Notes: generated from the sequence alone by a model not told the origin. Shown: positions 50,674-60,071, counted from the first letter of the stretch. The stretch: 64,000 nt of DNA from Streptomyces galbus (GCF_005280195.1 NZ_SZPR01000012.1:582861-646860), one strand, 5' to 3'. Numbers and translations are program-made.

Positions 50674-51351
50674 TCACAGCGGTGCTGGGTCCCGTGTCCT
50701 GGTGACGTCGTTCCAGTGCAGTGTGCGTTCGCACCAGCGCTGCAGGAGCACGTGGTCGTGACCGACGGCGAGCAGACCGGCGCCCGTGGCGGCGCGGTAG
50801 TCCTCGACGGCTGCCACCAGGGCGGCGGTGGTGGAGGCGTCCAGCATGGCGGTCATCTCGTCGCAGACCAGCCAGCGGGGCCGCAGCACGAGGGCACGGG
50901 CGAGGCAGGCGCGTTGGAGCTGGCCGTCACTGACCTCGTGGGGCCGGCGGTCCAGGAGGTCGGGTGTCAGGCCGACGGCCGGGGCCAGTTCGGCCAGCCG
51001 CCGGGGTATCTCGTCCCGGCGGTGGGTGGCGCGCAGGGGCTCGGTGATCAGCTCGGTGAGCCGCAGCCGCGGGTCGGCGGAGAGGCGGGGCTGCTGGAAG
51101 ACCACGCCGACGGCGGTGCGCTGGGCGCGGGGGGCGCGGTGGCGCCAGCCGCGTACGGGGCTGCCGTCGAGCGTCACGGTACCGGTGTCGGGGCGGTGCA
51201 GCAGGGCGGCGACCCGGGCGAGGGTGGACTTGCCGCAGCCGCTGGGGCCCAGGAGGCCGACGCTCTCGCCGGGGGCGAGGGACAGCGTGGCGTGGCGCAC
51301 GACGGGGGCGGCCGGGTCGTATCCGGCGGTGATGTCGCGCAGTTCAAGCAC
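50674..51351 (-). CDS. nikE: nickel/peptide ABC importer ATPase 2
   Basis: 225 residues, DppF/NikE-type. Walker A GPSGCGKST, Q-loop VFQQPRLS, signature EVSDGQLQRACLARAL (VSDGQ in place of LSGGQ), Walker B WLVCDEMTAMLD, H-switch VGHD. Short, without the extended C-terminal oligopeptide domain. GTG 51351 follows GGAGGG and overlaps the preceding gene by 8 bases. Last gene of the five-gene operon. Confidence 0.88.
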   Translation of the reverse strand: MLELRDITAGYDPAAPVVRHATLSLAPGESVGLLGPSGCGKSTLARVAALLHRPDTGTVTLDGSPVRGWRHRAPRAQRTAVGVVFQQPRLSADPRLRLTELITEPLRATHRRDEIPRRLAELAPAVGLTPDLLDRRPHEVSDGQLQRACLARALVLRPRWLVCDEMTAMLDASTTAALVAAVEDYRAATGAGLLAVGHDHVLLQRWCERTLHWNDVTRTRDPAPL

Positions 51352-52309
51352 GGAGGCCCTCCGGAAGGTGCGGGTGGTGGCAGGCGACGCCGTCGGCGAG
51401 CCGGGGGAGGGCGGTGCAGGCGTCGGTCGCCCGGTCGCAGCGGGGTGCGAACGCACAGCCTCGGGGGAGGCTGCCGAGTTCTGGCGGCATGCCGGGCAGG
51501 GGAGCGAAGGCACGGTCGGGGAGGGCCTCGAGGAGACCCCGGCTGTACGGGTGGCGGGGGCCCGGCGTGCCGAAGAAGGTCCGCGCGTCGGTCAGTTCGA
51601 CGATCCGGCCCGCGTACATCACCGCCACGCGGTCGGCGATGCGCCGGGCGGCGGCGAGGTCGTGGGTGATCACGAGCAGGCTCCGACGGCCGGTGTCGAC
51701 GTGGCGGCGCAGTTCGTCCACGGTGGGGTCGACCAGGTCGCGGTCGAGGCCGGTCGTGGGTTCGTCGGCCAGGAGCAGCGGCGCGTCGCCGACGAGGGCG
51801 AGGGCGGTGGCGGCGCGCTGGGCGAGGCCGCCGGAGAGTCGGTGCGGGTGGCGGTCGAGGTGATCGGCGGGGAAGGCGGCGCGTGCGGCGGCTGCCTCGG
51901 CCGCCGCGCGCAGGGCGGCCCGTCCTCGCGTCCCGGTCAGGGCGGCCACGGTCTCCCGCAGGTGGGAGCAGACCGTGCGCACGGGCGTGAGGTGGGCGGC
52001 GGGGCTCTGCGGGATGAGGCCGACCAGGCGACCCCGTACCGTCCGGGCCAGTGTCCGTTCGCCGGCGGCGAGCAGGTCCAGGTCGCCGAGCCGGGCCTCG
52101 CCCGCCGTCCGGGCGTTGGCGGGCAGCAGGCCGAGCAGGGCGGAGGCGAGGACCGACTTGCCGCAGCCGCTCTCGCCGATCAGGGCGAGGCACTCGCCGG
52201 CCGCCACGTCGAAGTGCGCGTCGGTGACGGCGGCGATCCGCCGCCCGCCCGGCATCAGGAAGCGCACGGACAGCCCCCGTACCGACAGGACCGCTTCTCG
52301 GTCGGTCAC
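51344..52309 (-). CDS. nikD: nickel/peptide ABC importer ATPase 1
   Basis: 321 residues. Walker A GESGCGKSVLASALL, Q-loop GLIPQSPAAHLTP, signature HRLSGGLAQRAATAL, Walker B LLLADEPTTGLD, H-switch ITHD. The C-terminal oligopeptide/nickel transporter domain is present with its cysteine motif (GCAFAPRCDRATDAC), which can hold an iron-sulfur cluster in this family. GTG 52309 overlaps the upstream permease stop by 4 bases. Confidence 0.9.
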   Translation of the reverse strand: MTDREAVLSVRGLSVRFLMPGGRRIAAVTDAHFDVAAGECLALIGESGCGKSVLASALLGLLPANARTAGEARLGDLDLLAAGERTLARTVRGRLVGLIPQSPAAHLTPVRTVCSHLRETVAALTGTRGRAALRAAAEAAAARAAFPADHLDRHPHRLSGGLAQRAATALALVGDAPLLLADEPTTGLDRDLVDPTVDELRRHVDTGRRSLLVITHDLAAARRIADRVAVMYAGRIVELTDARTFFGTPGPRHPYSRGLLEALPDRAFAPLPGMPPELGSLPRGCAFAPRCDRATDACTALPRLADGVACHHPHLPEGLRA

Positions 52310-53193
52310 AGCATCAGCTCCGATCGGCGGCGCGGGTTGATCCGTTCCCGCCAGGCACCGGCGAGGCCGGCGACGGCGAGCGTGGGGACGATGATGAGCA
52401 GGCCCGGGAAGAGGGTCGGCCACCACTGCCCGGCGAGCAGCGATCCCCGCGCTGCCTGGATGAGGTTGCCGAGACTGGCCAGGTGGGTGGGCAGGCCGAG
52501 CCCCAGGAACGACAGCGCCGACTCGTGCCACATGGCGTGCGGCACCATCAGGACGGCGGCCAGCGCGGCCTGCGGGAGGACGGCGGGCAGCAGGTGCCGT
52601 ACCGTCACCCGCCACCGGGACGCGCCACCGGAGACGGCGGCGTCGATGTACGGGCGGGCGCGCAGGGACAGCACCTCGGCGCGCACGATCCGGGCGGTGG
52701 ACAGCCAGTGGGTGAGCGCGACGGACACGATCACCGGCCACACCCCGGGCCGGAACATGGCCACGATGAAGATGCCCATCAGCAGGTGCGGCACGGAGGA
52801 GAACGTGTCGACGACCCGCATCAGACCGCGGTCGGCCCAGCCCCCCAGCGCACCGGCGGTCGCTCCGACGGCGGTGCCGATGACGGTGGCCGTGAGCGCC
52901 GCCGCGACCCCGACCAGCAGGGACACCCGCAGGCCGTAGACGCAGCGCAGGAGGAGGTCGCGGCCGAGGTCGTCGGTGCCGAAGGGATGCGACCGGCTCG
53001 GCGGCAGCAGTCTGGAGGACAGGTCGACGGCCTGCTGGTCGAGCCGCACCAGGGGCGGGACGAGGAGCACGGCCAGTACGGTCGCGGCCACCAGGACGAC
53101 GCAGACGCGTACGCGCACCGCCCGGGTGGAGCGGCGCTCGGTGCCGTGGGACCGCCAGGCGGGTTCGGCCGTGGTCGCGGGGTCACATGTCAT
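52306..53193 (-). CDS. nikC: nickel/peptide ABC importer permease 2
   Basis: 295 residues, DppC/NikC-like. N-terminal helix (VCVVLVAATVLAVLLVPPLV), the SHPFGTDDLGRDLLLRCVYG motif typical of DppC, five further helices and the EAA loop (AAVSGGASRWRVTVRHLLPA). Forms the membrane channel with the other permease. The start ATG overlaps the preceding gene by 11 bases. Confidence 0.9.
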   Translation of the reverse strand: MTCDPATTAEPAWRSHGTERRSTRAVRVRVCVVLVAATVLAVLLVPPLVRLDQQAVDLSSRLLPPSRSHPFGTDDLGRDLLLRCVYGLRVSLLVGVAAALTATVIGTAVGATAGALGGWADRGLMRVVDTFSSVPHLLMGIFIVAMFRPGVWPVIVSVALTHWLSTARIVRAEVLSLRARPYIDAAVSGGASRWRVTVRHLLPAVLPQAALAAVLMVPHAMWHESALSFLGLGLPTHLASLGNLIQAARGSLLAGQWWPTLFPGLLIIVPTLAVAGLAGAWRERINPRRRSELML

Positions 53194-54178
53194 CGAACGT
53201 CACCCTCGGGTCGAACAGGCCGTAGAGGAGGTCGGCGAGGAGGTTGCCGGCGAGCACCGCGGCGGTGGCGAGCGTGGTGAGGGCGGCCAGCAGCGGGAAG
53301 TCCACGGCGGTGGCCGCCTGGACGGTGGCCGCCGCGATACCGGGCCAGCTGAAGACGCTCTCCACCAGCAGTGCGCCGGTGATGAGTTCGGGCACCCGGG
53401 AGCCGACCAGGGTGAGGACCGGCAGCAGGCCGGAGCGCAGGGCGTGGCCGAGCAGGACCGTGCGCTCGCTCACCCCCCGTGCGCGGGCTCCGCGTACGGG
53501 GTCCTCGACGAGGGCGTCGCCGACGCCCTGACGGACGTACAGGGTGAACCAGGGCAGTTGGGAGACGGCGAGGACTCCGGCCGGCAGCACGAGGTGACGG
53601 ACCACTTGGGCGGCTGAGACCTGCTCGCTCGCGGTGTCGGTGAGGCCACCGGCCGGCAGCACGCCCAGCCGCAGGGCGAACAGCCAGACGACCAGCAGGG
53701 CCAGCCAGAAGACGGGCGCCGCCTCCAGCGAGTAGGCCAGCGACGTCACGGCCCGGTCCAACAGCGATCCCGGGCGCCGGGCAGCCAGCACGCCCAGGAC
53801 CGTGCCCGCCGACACGGCCACCGCGAACGCGACCGCGCACAACAGCGTGGACCAGGCGAGCCGTTCGCCGATGACCTGGGAGACCGGCTGCCGCATCACG
53901 CTGGAGTGCCCGAGGTCGCCCGTGACCGCTGCGGTCACCCAGTGCCACCAGCGCGAGGTGAACGGCCGGTCCACGCCCAGGTTCTCCCGCAGCCGTGCCA
54001 GCGTGTCCGCGTCCGCGCCGAGGGCGGCCGTGCCGGCGTACGCCTTGACCGGGTCGAAGGGGGACGCGGCGGCGATCGCGAAGACGCCGAAGGTGACGAC
54101 GAGCAGGATCGGGGCGGCGAACAGCAGCCGTCGCCCCACCAGTCGTGCCATCGCCGCCCAGGGGAGGGAGATGTTCAC
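53183..54178 (-). CDS. nikB: nickel/peptide ABC importer permease 1
   Basis: 331 residues, DppB/NikB-like. First helix RLLFAAPILLVVTFGVFAIA, then ENLGVDRPFTSRWWHWV, GDLGHSSVMRQPVSQVIGER and the EAA loop (GARARGVSERTVLLGHALRS). GTG 54178 overlaps the binding-protein stop in GTGA, suggesting coupling; ATG at 54151 is an alternative with no ribosome site. Confidence 0.88.
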   Translation of the reverse strand: MNISLPWAAMARLVGRRLLFAAPILLVVTFGVFAIAAASPFDPVKAYAGTAALGADADTLARLRENLGVDRPFTSRWWHWVTAAVTGDLGHSSVMRQPVSQVIGERLAWSTLLCAVAFAVAVSAGTVLGVLAARRPGSLLDRAVTSLAYSLEAAPVFWLALLVVWLFALRLGVLPAGGLTDTASEQVSAAQVVRHLVLPAGVLAVSQLPWFTLYVRQGVGDALVEDPVRGARARGVSERTVLLGHALRSGLLPVLTLVGSRVPELITGALLVESVFSWPGIAAATVQAATAVDFPLLAALTTLATAAVLAGNLLADLLYGLFDPRVTFDDM

Positions 54179-55764
54179 TTCTTCGGCCGCCAGGCCTGGA
54201 GGTTCCACCACGGCCCGGAGGAGAAGCCGTGTTCGTGCGGTTCGACCTGGGTGGCCAGGGCCTGCCAACGGTCGGCGAGGACGTACACGTGGTCGATGTG
54301 GGTGAGGAAGGTGTAGCCGGGGTCCTTCACCAGCTCGCGCTGGAGGCCGTCGTAGGCGGCCTTGCGGGTCGCCTCGTCCGAGGTGCGGCGGCCGGTGTCG
54401 AGCGCCTCGTCCACGGCCGGGTCGTCGTAACGGGCCATGTTGTTGAAGCCGTCGCCGGCGAGGGAGGAGTGCAGCAGGGTGTAGAGGCCGTAGTCGGGGT
54501 CGCCGCTGCTGCCGAAGCCGGCCAGCACCGCGTCCGTCCTCATCCGCGGCTCGATGACCTCCCAGGTGGCGCTCTCCACCTTCACCTCGATCCCGGCCTT
54601 CTTGGCGTCGGAGGCGTAGGCGAGGGCGTGGTCCTGGCGGACCTTGTCGCCGGAGGGGTAGAGCAGGGTGAACGACGCCCGCCGCCCGTCCTTGGCGCGG
54701 ATGCCTCCCTCGCTGCTGCTCCGCCAGCCCGCCCGGTCCAGGATGCGCCGGGCCTCGGCGAGGTCCTGCCCGCGCTGGATGCCCCGGGCGAACCATGGGT
54801 CGTCGACGGGCAGCGGCCCGTACGCCGGACGCCCGGCGCCGTCGAGGATCTCGGCGACCATGGCCTGCCGGTCCACGGCCGCGTCCAGGGCCTGGCGGAC
54901 GGCGCGGTCACCGGTGACTTCGTTCGCTTGGGGGAGGGCGACCGCGCGGAAGTCGTACGTCTTCGCGTCGTACGTCTTCCTCGACTCGTCGTTCCTGAAG
55001 GTGGCGGCGAGGCGGGGCGGCAGGACCGCGCCGTCGAGGTCGCCGGAGCGCAGCCGGGTGGCCCGCACGTCGTCGTCCTTGACGATCGCCATGGTCACCT
55101 TCTTGACCTCCGGCGCACCGCCCCAGTAGCCGGGGTTGGCCTCGAAGGTGAGCTTCTCGCCCCTGCTCCAGGAGGTGAGCAGGTAGGGGCCGGTGCCGAT
55201 CGGCTCGGTGTGGAAGGAGCCGGTGTTGGGGTCCTGCTCGCCCGCGACGTGCTCGGGGACGATGGGCAGCACCGTCCGCCCGGCGAAGGGCGCGTACGGG
55301 TACTTCAGGGTGAAGACGACCTTGTCGTCGCCGTCCGCCCGTACGTCCTCGATGGCGTCCAGTTCGCTGCGGTAGGTGTTGTTGGTCTTCGCGTCGAGGA
55401 CCTTGTCGTACGTGAAGACGACGTCGGCGGAGGTCAGCGGCTCGCCGTCGCTGAACTTCACGCCTTGGCGCAGGGTGTACGTGTAGGTCAGGCCGTCGGC
55501 GGCGACCTCGGGCAGCGCCTTTGCCAGGGCCGGTCTCAACTCCAGGCCGGCGTCGCGGGCGAGCAGGCCGTCGAAGATCTTCGAGTTGCCGTCCTTGCCG
55601 TAGCCGAGCAGCGGGCTGAGCGTGTCCGGCTCGGAGGCCACCCCGATCACGACGGAATCGGCCCCCGCACCGCTGCCGGTGCTGCTGCCGGGGGCCGAGC
55701 ACGCTGAGACACCCGTGAGTATCGCCGCCGTGGCGGCGGCTGTCCGTATCCGTCGAACCGTCAT
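54175..55764 (-). CDS. nikA: nickel/peptide ABC importer solute-binding lipoprotein
   Basis: 529 residues, SBP family 5. Lipobox LTGVSAC with Cys22 acylated, then SEPDTLSPLLGYGKDGNSKI, DGLTYTYTLRQGVKFSDGEP, EPIGTGPYLLTSW and NPGYWGG. Family 5 binds peptides or nickel chelates; the Nur-like box upstream and the five-gene order (binding protein, two permeases, two ATPases), as in S. coelicolor nikABCDE, favour nickel. ATG 55764 with AAGGGTGGG upstream. Outer face of the membrane. Confidence 0.88.
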   Translation of the reverse strand: MTVRRIRTAAATAAILTGVSACSAPGSSTGSGAGADSVVIGVASEPDTLSPLLGYGKDGNSKIFDGLLARDAGLELRPALAKALPEVAADGLTYTYTLRQGVKFSDGEPLTSADVVFTYDKVLDAKTNNTYRSELDAIEDVRADGDDKVVFTLKYPYAPFAGRTVLPIVPEHVAGEQDPNTGSFHTEPIGTGPYLLTSWSRGEKLTFEANPGYWGGAPEVKKVTMAIVKDDDVRATRLRSGDLDGAVLPPRLAATFRNDESRKTYDAKTYDFRAVALPQANEVTGDRAVRQALDAAVDRQAMVAEILDGAGRPAYGPLPVDDPWFARGIQRGQDLAEARRILDRAGWRSSSEGGIRAKDGRRASFTLLYPSGDKVRQDHALAYASDAKKAGIEVKVESATWEVIEPRMRTDAVLAGFGSSGDPDYGLYTLLHSSLAGDGFNNMARYDDPAVDEALDTGRRTSDEATRKAAYDGLQRELVKDPGYTFLTHIDHVYVLADRWQALATQVEPHEHGFSSGPWWNLQAWRPKK

Positions 55765-55796
55765 GACGTCCCACCCTTATTGATGATCGAAAGCTG

Positions 55797-55813
55797 TTGC
55801 ATACTATGCGCAA
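55797..55813 (-). promoter_or_regulatory. Nur-like box in nik promoter
   Basis: TTGCAT, ACTAT, GCGCAA on the plus strand: a match to the Nur box (tTGCaa, 5 bases, ttGCAA), within arms TGTTGC/GCAACA (55795-55815). It lies 32 bases before the nikA start, where a repressor would block the promoter. Nur is the nickel-responsive Fur-family repressor of Streptomyces. The remaining 290 bases to the I36 gene show nothing else. Confidence 0.65.
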
Positions 55814-56105
55814 CAAGGGTCGGGTGGGGAGGTCGGGTGGCAGTCCGCCCGGGGAGCCCCGGGGGGGCTTCGCTCGCATTAGGCGGCGGCTCGTTTCGGA
55901 CCGCGGGGTCCAGCCGTTCTGGCTGGAATACCGCAGGAAAAGACCGCCCGGGGAGCGGCTGGAATAGAAGCAGATGGCCGGTACTCGAGGGTGCTGAGCG
56001 AGTGACCGGTAATTGACTGGTACACGTAAGAATTGTGCGCACATGATGGCTCCGTTCTGACCGCTCGGCCGGGCGGAAGTCCCGGCGGAAAAACGGGAGA
56101 TGAGC

Positions 56106-56465
56106 ATGTTCAAAAAGGTCATGGCGAGCGGAGCCGCGATCGCGGCAGCCGCCCTGGGCCTGGCCGTGGGATCAGCCACGACGGCCACCGCCGACACGTG
56201 CCCCTCCGGTGCGCTCTGCGCGTACCTGTCCGCGAACTATGCGGGCGACCCGGGCACGGTGTACGGCAACAACGACAACCTGCTCCAGTACACCAAGTTC
56301 AACAACGCGGTGTCGGTGTCCAACTCCGGTACCCAGTGCACGGTGACCATTTACAGCGGTCTCAGCAGGTCCGGCAGCCATATGGACATTCCCCGCGGCT
56401 ACGGCAACGGCAACCTTTCCGGCACCCCGTTCTACAAGAACATCGCCTCCAACCACTGGTGTTGA
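56106..56465 (+). CDS. peptidase inhibitor family I36 protein
   Basis: 119 residues. Signal peptide 1-28 (AIAAAALGLAVGS, cleavage near TATA-D). The mature domain has CPSGALCAYLSANYAGDPGT, an Asn-rich loop and two more Cys, the beta/gamma-crystallin-like fold of Streptomyces metalloproteinase inhibitor SMPI (I36). ATG 56106 is chosen because GGGAG fits it (6 bases); ATG 56100 would overlap the site. Secreted; likely protects or regulates extracellular metalloproteases. A lipoprotein gene follows 4 bases later. Confidence 0.87.
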   Translation: MFKKVMASGAAIAAAALGLAVGSATTATADTCPSGALCAYLSANYAGDPGTVYGNNDNLLQYTKFNNAVSVSNSGTQCTVTIYSGLSRSGSHMDIPRGYGNGNLSGTPFYKNIASNHWC

Positions 56466-56469
56466 TGGC

Positions 56470-57393
56470 ATGCGCGCCCGACCAGCGGTCGTGATCGCTC
56501 TGTGCCTGCTGGCGGTGGGCGGGTGCTCACCGGCACCCGCCCACCGGGGCGACGACCCGCCGCCCGCGCCGTTCGGCGGGGCGGCCGTTGCCTCCGTGGA
56601 GCAGGCGAAGTCCCTCCACCGGTCCGAGGAGCGGGCCGTCGCCGCCTGCATGCGGCAGCGGGGCTTCCCTTACCGCGAGGTTCCCGTCGGTCGCACGGTG
56701 GCGGACAACCCGTACGGACTGCTGACCGAGGAGCAGGCCGCGAGGGACGGGTACGGCCTCACCGCCGACCTCCTGGCCGGTCCGCCCCCCGATCCCAACG
56801 CGCAGCTCCTGGCCCGCTTGGATCCCGGGCGCCGCGCCGCCTGGCGCGACGCGCTGACGGGAACGGGCAAGCAGGTGCGCACGCTCAGCGCACCGAACAG
56901 CCCCGACCTGCGGATCAACACGGACGGCTGCGTGTACCTCGGACGGCGGGCGATGTACGGCAGTGAGTGGGAGCAGGCCCGACTCACCGTCACGGGGCTG
57001 ACCGCGCGGGTGATCGACCGAGTCCTCGCCGACCCCGGGTTCCGCCGGGCGCAGCGGACCTGGGCCGACTGCCTGCGGGCCGACGGCGAGCCGTTCGCGA
57101 CGCTGCAGGATGCGCGCGGGGCGATCCAGGACTCCGCGAACAGGGCCGGGAGCGACCGGGTCGCTCTGCAGGCCGTCGGCCGCCGTGAACTCCGGCTCGC
57201 CGAGCGGGACGCGGCCTGCCAACGCCGGAGCGACCTGGCCGGGGCCGTGCGCGCCGCCCAGAAACGTGCGGAGGCCGCCCTGCCCGCGTCCGCGCGCCGG
57301 CAGGTGGCCGAGCTGGCCGATCTGAGGAAGCGAGCACTCAGCTCCCCGCCCGGCGGCCGGCCGACGGCGACGACCGCCGCACGGACGCCTTAG
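56470..57393 (+). CDS. lipoprotein of unknown function
   Basis: 307 residues. Lipobox LLAVGGCS, acylated Cys19, then an exported helical domain with three to four conserved Cys: AVAACMRQRGFPYREVP, INTDGCVYLGRRAMYG, WADCLRADGEPF and AACQRRSDLAG. The CMxxxGF...DGC...W..C pattern recurs in uncharacterised Streptomyces lipoproteins located near lantibiotic or secreted-peptidase genes. It starts 4 bases after the I36 inhibitor, so they are likely co-transcribed. Confidence 0.75.
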   Translation: MRARPAVVIALCLLAVGGCSPAPAHRGDDPPPAPFGGAAVASVEQAKSLHRSEERAVAACMRQRGFPYREVPVGRTVADNPYGLLTEEQAARDGYGLTADLLAGPPPDPNAQLLARLDPGRRAAWRDALTGTGKQVRTLSAPNSPDLRINTDGCVYLGRRAMYGSEWEQARLTVTGLTARVIDRVLADPGFRRAQRTWADCLRADGEPFATLQDARGAIQDSANRAGSDRVALQAVGRRELRLAERDAACQRRSDLAGAVRAAQKRAEAALPASARRQVAELADLRKRALSSPPGGRPTATTAARTP

Positions 57394-57570
57394 GATCTGA
57401 GATTCGCTGTACCGACGGACCGCCGTCGCGGTGCTGTCTTCGATCCCGGCCTCGCTGCCGCAGCACGCGCACACCACGAACAACGACAAGCCGTCCCCGT
57501 CGAACCGCCCCTCGCCGACATCCAGCCCACAGATCCGCCAGACCGTGTCAACCCTGAGGCCCGTGGGCAC
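57394..57570 (-). pseudogene. zinc-ribbon small protein, C-terminally truncated
   Basis: ATG 57570 opens MPTGLRVDTVWRICGLDVGE, then LFVVCACCGSEAGIEDSTAT and AVRRY. The CACCGSEAG-IED-...-RRYRE pattern is the start of a family of about 80-110 residue Streptomyces proteins; the expected ExW...W.. second half is lost where the frame leaves homology at about 57400. The upstream 57571-57880 stretch shows nothing recognised. Confidence 0.4.
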
Positions 57571-57879
57571 AGCCTACGGACAACGCCGATCAAGCCATCG
57601 TCTGCGGCTTGTCCCATATCTCGGAGGAACCGTGTACGAGGGACCAGCGTGCTGACACCGTACGGTGAGGCGGAGACGCCCGCGAGGTGGAGCGTGGATC
57701 CCGTCGTGCGACGACCGAGGGCCACACTTACTCGCTGACGGCGGCAAACAGGACGGTCGTTCGTGTCACAGCGGACGGCGATCTCTAGTCCGCCGGGTCG
57801 AAGCGCGGCGACCGTCCGCCGCAGAAGCCGGGGCTTCTCCGGACTGCACGGTCCGCCGTGCCTCTCAGCATGCGCCGGG

Positions 57880-57990
57880 CCGTTCAAGGGACTTCATCGC
57901 ATCGACTGGGCATCGATGGGGCACGCGTACGGTACGGCTGAGAAGGTACCCGTGCACGGCGGCCAGAGAGCACGCTACGGCATCGCCGCC
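57880..57990 (+). pseudogene. N-terminal fragment of HEAT-repeat protein
   Basis: The frame gives LHRIDWASMGHAYGTAEKVP, matching the opening of HEAT-repeat/PBS-lyase proteins of Streptomyces (usual form: L..DWAS..HAYG.A.DVP.LL..L). Nothing of the repeats follows. Short and of low confidence. Confidence 0.35.
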
Positions 57991-58053
57991 GTCACCGTAG
58001 CTGTCAGACCCCGGGATAGACTTCCCCGCCCCGCCCCACCGGAGGTCATCTCA

Positions 58054-58581
58054 GTGTTCCCCGCACGGGTATTCGCCATTGCCCCGCTGGCTACGATGAT
58101 CCTCGCCCTCTCCGGCTGCGCTTCCTGGGGCTGCACCGACACGATGGCGGAGCGCGGTGAGGCGGCTGACAGGGTGCAGGTCGTGGACACGGATGGGCAG
58201 CCTCTCGGCGTCACCGCTGCGATTGCTGACTGGAGCCTTGGGCCTCACCCGCAGGTGCCCTCCGAGGGCGACCGGGTCCATTTCCACTTCCGCTTCGAGG
58301 GCGCCGACGGGTATTCCGACCCCGCAGTGGACGCCTGCGCGGTGGATAGGGAGCGTGTGGCGTTGGGGTGTCAGACGATCTCCTCGTCACAAGCGTTCGG
58401 GCCGGCCGACGGTCCCCTGACGGGCGACGACTGGCTCGCCGTTGAGCACCCTGAGCAGGTGGCCGGAGTGTTGCTGATCCCCAATGATCAGTCGTACGAC
58501 CGACGCACCTGTGAAGTGGACGTCAAGGACGGTGGCGGGATGCATCCGCCGGAACCACCCAGCGCGGGGGACCGGTTGTAG
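58054..58581 (+). CDS. lipoprotein
   Basis: 175 residues from GTG 58054, GGAGG 8 bases before it. Signal with lipobox LALSGCAS, Cys22. The exported part is a beta domain with paired Cys (WGCTD, DACAVD, LGCQT, RRTCEVD): DWSLGPHPQVPSEGDRVHFH, FEGADGYSDPAVDAC. Third-position GC bias is weaker than in the flanking chromosome. Not recognised. Confidence 0.75.
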   Translation: MFPARVFAIAPLATMILALSGCASWGCTDTMAERGEAADRVQVVDTDGQPLGVTAAIADWSLGPHPQVPSEGDRVHFHFRFEGADGYSDPAVDACAVDRERVALGCQTISSSQAFGPADGPLTGDDWLAVEHPEQVAGVLLIPNDQSYDRRTCEVDVKDGGGMHPPEPPSAGDRL

Positions 58582-59136
58582 GGAGGTCAAGACGGTTGAG
58601 CGCGAGGCACGTGTCGGCCGACGCCCCGGTGCGACCTTGCACGGACGCTCCCGAAGGTTGTGGGGCTAACCCGTCCGCAGGTCAGAGTCGGCAGCTGGAA
58701 CTCCTCCGCCACGGACACCCTCTTGTGCGCCTGGCGGCCGTCCTGACGGCGCCCAGTGGCGCCGGATGACGGGCTGGGTCCCGCGTGGTCGCGGGGACGC
58801 ATCACTCAAGCGGCCGCCGGGGAGGAGGGGGAACGGGGGGGACCGTCCGGCCCAGTGCATCCGGGTGAATTTAGGTGGGCGTGGTTCCTCGCTGGGGTGC
58901 TACGCGGGGGTTTTGGCAGGGGATCGTGTAGCTGGCTCCTACCGTCGCGGGTGACGAACCCGCCGAGGTGCGCGGGCGTTGAGGCGAGAGTGGGCGGAAG
59001 CGGTGCCGTGGTCGATGGCCGCGTTGCAGGCCAGAGCACACCAGGCCAGAGCAGACAAGGCTTAGAGGCGGGCTGGGGGCTGCGAGCCCACCCGATATCC
59101 GGATGATCAGGCCGTCATGCTGACTAGCATTGACCC
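58582..59136. other. 555-base region without a supported gene
   Basis: Open frames on both strands here have poor codon bias and no ribosome sites or known domains. No repeats or structured RNA seen. The end (59100-59136) probably holds the promoter of the next lipoprotein gene. Confidence 0.5.
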
Positions 59137-59526
59137 ATGACTAGTCGACGTCGGCTGATACATCGCTTGTTACTGCCCCTGCACCTGGTGTTGGCGTCCA
59201 CGCTCACCCTGGCGGCCTGCGACTCGACGCCCTCCAAGGCCACGGTGGCGGCGCGCGAGTCTGCCAAGTCCGCCTGCGCCTCCCTGCAGCAGCTGACCGA
59301 TCAACTCGCCCGCCCCCGGCCGTCCAATCTGACCGATCCCTACTACCAGACCGCCGAGCAGTACTTGTATACGGCGATCAACCGCGCCGGCGACGCGGCT
59401 GAACAGGATCAGGGCTACCAGGAGTTCGCCGACACCCTGCATCGCGCGGCCCAGACCTGGCAGGTCACCTTCACGCTGGACAAAGCCGAGCCGCTGATCC
59501 AGCAGGCGCGGAAAGAGAAGTGCTGA
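59137..59526 (+). CDS. small lipoprotein
   Basis: 129 residues. Basic N-terminus (TSRRRLIHR), hydrophobic helix and lipobox TLAAC with Cys28. The mature part is all helical (ESAKSACASLQQLTDQLARP, TAEQYLYTAINRAGDAAEQ, EPLIQQARKEKC) with one more Cys pair. No Shine-Dalgarno; ATG 59137 may be leaderless. Not recognised; likely attached to the membrane outer face. Confidence 0.7.
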   Translation: MTSRRRLIHRLLLPLHLVLASTLTLAACDSTPSKATVAARESAKSACASLQQLTDQLARPRPSNLTDPYYQTAEQYLYTAINRAGDAAEQDQGYQEFADTLHRAAQTWQVTFTLDKAEPLIQQARKEKC

Positions 59527-60071
59527 CGCTCTCGGCGTGGACCTGGTCGGGTGCACACCTTCTGGGTGTGCCTGTTCGTCTTCGTCCTGGCTGACCGGCC
59601 CGCTATGGGGCCGCGGTGTCCTCTCACACTGAAGCTGGACCGATTGCCAGGCAGGTTCGCCGGATTCCGTCCGCTTCACCGGCGGCGCCCAGCCGCACCC
59701 GGTGGCGCGGAGGGGCAGCTGATCCACCCCCACGTCGGGGCCGACACCCGCATGAAGCCGGCGCAGAGTCCGTTCGGTTCGCTCCCCGGCATCCAGGAGC
59801 TGCACCATCACATCGGGTCCTGGCTGGGAGAGAGTGAGGCCGCTGTTCGAGGCATTGGCGGCCTAAGAGGGCCCGGACCCGGACGGGCTCAGTTTCGTCG
59901 CCCTGGCCAAGCCGTTGCAGGATCCCGCTGCTGCCGCTCGCTCCCGAACGGCGCCCTCGGCATCCTGGACACGTCTCGTGGCGTAGGCGAGGAAGACGCT
60001 GATCTGGGAGTTTTCGGTGCGTCCAGCCGTTCTTGCGCTGCAGCGGGCCCTGTCCGTACGGGTGGGGGTGG
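59527..60071. other. 545-base region without a supported gene
   Basis: A plus-strand frame from 59551 is open through this region but has no signal peptide, ribosome site or domain and reads like composition-driven sequence (LRGPGPGRAQFRRPG). I see no RNA gene or repeat. Confidence 0.5.
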
